This document shows positions 62,380 to 64,000 of a DNA stretch of 64,000 bases, piece by piece (within the stretch, counting starts at the first letter, position 1; each line of letters begins with the position of its first letter). Made by a program: the position numbers and the translations under genes. The notes under the pieces are model-generated. The model made no database searches. It was given only the letters and a program-made list of their open reading frames with translations, and had not been told where the DNA came from. The stretch is from Bacteroidota bacterium (GTDB lineage: Bacteria; Bacteroidota; Bacteroidia; Cytophagales; UBA9547), in contig RDZG01000081.1 of assembly GCA_004293915.1 (NCBI GenBank), forward strand, positions 1-64,000, written 5' to 3'.

Positions 62380-62724
62380 ATGTCGGTTTCTAGCTACCTG
62401 AGTTCAATTGCTTCAAAACAAAAAGAAGTAGTAAGTAAAAAAGACCATATTGCAGATTTAAAAATTCAAATTGTTAAAGTTAGAGATGCAAAAACTAAAG
62501 AGTCTGATAATTATACTAAGCTAATTTCAAACGCTAAAGAACAAAAGCAAAAATTTACTCTTCGTGAAAGAAAAGCTAGAGCTATTGCAGCAAGCAATCA
62601 AAAAATAGATGCTTTAAAAATTAAAATTGAGAAATTAAAAGAAGAAATATCTCGCATAAATGATAAAATCATTTTGGACAAGGAATATTTAGCAAAAGCA
62701 AGAAAAATAGAAAAGAAAAAATAA
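62380..62724 (+). CDS. coiled-coil protein of the cassette
   Basis: 114 residues, almost all one long basic coiled coil (IQIVKVRDAKTKESDNYTKL and KIDALKIKIEKLKEEISRI), with no globular domain. It lies between the two LRIY-motif paralogues, 20 bases before the second. Such proteins often hold complexes together. Structural or adaptor role is inferred. Confidence 0.6.
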   Translation: MSVSSYLSSIASKQKEVVSKKDHIADLKIQIVKVRDAKTKESDNYTKLISNAKEQKQKFTLRERKARAIAASNQKIDALKIKIEKLKEEISRINDKIILDKEYLAKARKIEKKK

Positions 62725-62744
62725 TACACTTAAATATAATTAAA

Positions 62745-63071
62745 ATGGCAGCACCAGAATTTTCAATTACACACAACATGAAAGTTGGAACAATTGTAAA
62801 AAACTTTAAAGAAGTGTACGGAGGTACACTCCGTATCTATGATAAAATGAATCATATTGCAGATTCAAATGAACCAATTTCGAAATTTGCAGAAAAAGGA
62901 GTACCTGCTGCGGAAAAGTTTATGGCTGGTCCTGATTTAAAAATTCTGACTTTTAAAAAAAGATTGTTGGATAGCTACGGAATTGTAGCAAAAATTGCAG
63001 ATTCAGATGATAAAAAAATTCTTGATGAGGCATTGACACTTAAAGAAGTGAAATCAAAAAGTGGAAAATAA
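62745..63071 (+). CDS. cassette protein B with LRIY motif (paralogue of 61779-62162)
   Basis: 108 residues starting MAAPEFSITHNMKVGTIVKN. Contains FKEVYGGTLRIYDKMNHIAD and a C-terminal half KILTFKKRLLDSYGIVAKIA. Compared with protein A, both halves align, which suggests two repeated small domains with an LRIY-type strand. I recall similar small proteins in Bacteroides genomes without known function. Its stop overlaps the start of the MazG-like gene by 11 bases, so the two are translationally coupled. Confidence 0.6.
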   Translation: MAAPEFSITHNMKVGTIVKNFKEVYGGTLRIYDKMNHIADSNEPISKFAEKGVPAAEKFMAGPDLKILTFKKRLLDSYGIVAKIADSDDKKILDEALTLKEVKSKSGK

Positions 63072-63393
63072 AGATTCTATAAATAAAATGCTTGAGGCTA
63101 TTGAAGTATTTCATGCTAAAAACGGATTTGATATTCGAACTAAAAACATGAATACTTTACTGTATCGTCAAAACCTATTGATAGAAGAGCTTGGTGAAAT
63201 AAGTCAGTGTATTACAAAAAACACTGGGAATCTAGGTGAAGAGCATGCTGATTTATTTATTTTATTACTAGGCAATTGCATAACTATGGATATTGATATC
63301 TCTGAAGAGGTTTGGAAAAAACTACAAAAAATTGAATCAAGAAGTGGAAAAAATGTATTTGGGTATAATAGAGTATCCGAATGGGGGAAATAA
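63061..63393 (+). CDS. MazG-like nucleotide pyrophosphohydrolase domain protein
   Basis: 110 residues from a GTG that overlaps the preceding stop; an ATG at 63088 is an alternative. The metal-binding signature EELGE (in LLIEELGEISQCI) with the later EEHADLFILLLG matches the EExxE...ExxD pattern of all-alpha NTP pyrophosphatases (MazG/dUTPase-like). Such enzymes lower nucleotide or alarmone pools; some act in phage defence. It is the last gene of the cassette operon, before the right direct repeat. Confidence 0.78.
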   Translation: MENKDSINKMLEAIEVFHAKNGFDIRTKNMNTLLYRQNLLIEELGEISQCITKNTGNLGEEHADLFILLLGNCITMDIDISEEVWKKLQKIESRSGKNVFGYNRVSEWGK

Positions 63394-63417
63394 CTAAAAT
63401 TTTCTTTAAATTGTAAG

Positions 63418-63455
63418 TCACTAAAAAGCTGCCAAATGGCAGCTTTTTTTGTATA
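63418..63455 (+). repeat. right direct repeat with terminator
   Basis: Second copy of the 38-bp repeat at 60889-60926 with two mismatches in the loop. It also forms a terminator hairpin (AAAAAGCTGCC/GGCAGCTTTTT) for the cassette operon. It lies 22 bases before proA. Confidence 0.65.
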
Positions 63456-63476
63456 ATTGCAAAAAAATATAGTAAT

Positions 63477-64000
63477 ATGCAAAACCTTCAACTTTTTAAA
63501 TCGGCACAGAAAGCATCACGCAAACTGAGTATATTATCGGTAGATGTTATAAATAATATATTGCTCGAAGTGGCTCAAAAAACCCTTGCATCTATCCCGT
63601 TTTTAGTAGCCGAAAACCAAAAAGATTTGGCTCGAATGGAAAAATCGAATCCAAAATACGATAGACTTTTGCTTTCAGAATCTCGAATAATAAGTATTGC
63701 CGAAGATATAAAAAATGTTGCAAAATTAGATTATCCTGTAGATAAACTATTGGAATCTAAAACATTAGCTAATGGTTTAAAACTCCGAAAAGTGAGTGTT
63801 CCGCTTGGTGTTGTTGGTATTATTTACGAAGCTAGACCAAATGTTACATTCGATTGTTTTTCGTTATGTCTAAAATCAGGCAATGTGGTGGTGCTAAAAG
63901 GCGGCAGCGATGCCGAATTTTCAAATATTGCAATCGTTAAAATTATCCACGAAGTTTTAGTAGAAAATGGATTGGACAAAAATGTCATAACGCTTTTGCC
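63477..64000 (+). CDS. proA: gamma-glutamyl phosphate reductase, N-terminal part
   Basis: 174 codons to the window edge from the ATG at 63477. The sequence LRKVSVPLGVVGIIYEARPN and KSGNVVVLKGGSDAEFSN is diagnostic for ProA, the aldehyde-dehydrogenase-fold enzyme that reduces gamma-glutamyl phosphate to glutamate semialdehyde in proline synthesis. The catalytic cysteine lies beyond the window. It starts 22 bases after the right repeat of the cassette; before integration it probably lay just after the tRNA-Arg terminator. Confidence 0.93.
   Translation, partial: MQNLQLFKSAQKASRKLSILSVDVINNILLEVAQKTLASIPFLVAENQKDLARMEKSNPKYDRLLLSESRIISIAEDIKNVAKLDYPVDKLLESKTLANGLKLRKVSVPLGVVGIIYEARPNVTFDCFSLCLKSGNVVVLKGGSDAEFSNIAIVKIIHEVLVENGLDKNVITLL

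Overview
The window comes from a low-GC (roughly one third G+C by eye) member of the Bacteroidota. The lineage call rests on type IX secretion and gliding proteins (PorP/SprF tail, a PorE-like OmpA protein, a GldJ/GldK-type lipoprotein), promoters of the TAnnTTTG type, a NagB fused to a PIG-L domain, dimeric-type glycyl-tRNA synthetase, DUF3078 and DUF3332 proteins, and very weak Shine-Dalgarno signals. The genus cannot be set from this sequence.

Layout. 0-8 kb: T9SS outer-membrane parts, TerC, a Bacteroidota secreted protein usually misnamed asparagine synthetase B, a histidine kinase and a GmhB-like phosphatase. 8.3-9.7 kb: an unrecognised two-gene module (PLD-like soluble protein plus membrane protein). 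9.7-20 kb: glyS (broken), a TonB-like protein, acyl-CoA dehydrogenase, NagB-PIG-L, a GxxExxY gene with an in-frame stop, YceI, a 30-codon membrane peptide and a YwqK-repeat outer-membrane protein. 20-30 kb: tRNA-Val, a PD-(D/E)XK protein, sucC, pheA plus aminotransferase, then a stress cluster (PspA, two TerD-family proteins, TerB), a GldJ-type lipoprotein, rpsT (broken) and rpiB. 30-36 kb: amidase, LptD and a solitary NuoL. 36-39.4 kb: a restriction-modification operon (C5 methyltransferase, DUF3883, small protein, HNH nuclease). 39.4-47 kb: GNAT, DinB, M16 protease, an AAA-ATPase/TOPRIM defence-like pair joined to ispF, a frameshifted GH3 glucosidase and a PIN toxin-antitoxin pair. 47-60.7 kb: hflX, an OFA transporter, ppiB, purK, a PAS histidine kinase, tyrS, DUF3078 and DUF3332 proteins, an RluA synthase, a desaturase and a cyclopropane-synthase-like methyltransferase (frameshifted). 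60.8-63.5 kb: tRNA-Arg followed by a 2.5-kb cassette bounded by 38-bp near-identical direct repeats. The last 0.5 kb is the start of proA.

The most interesting part is the tRNA-Arg cassette. It has no integrase, but carries a PD-(D/E)XK-like gene, a small Xre repressor divergent from an operon across a perfect 30-bp palindrome, and an operon of two paralogous small proteins sharing an LRIY motif, a coiled-coil protein and a MazG-like pyrophosphohydrolase. It looks like an undescribed small defence or stress module, but its function is inference only.

A second theme is damage. glyS (twice), rpsT, the GH3 gene and the methyltransferase gene each lack a short non-triplet stretch, with residues actually missing at conserved places. 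Because glyS is normally essential, sequencing or assembly error has to be excluded before any biological reading.
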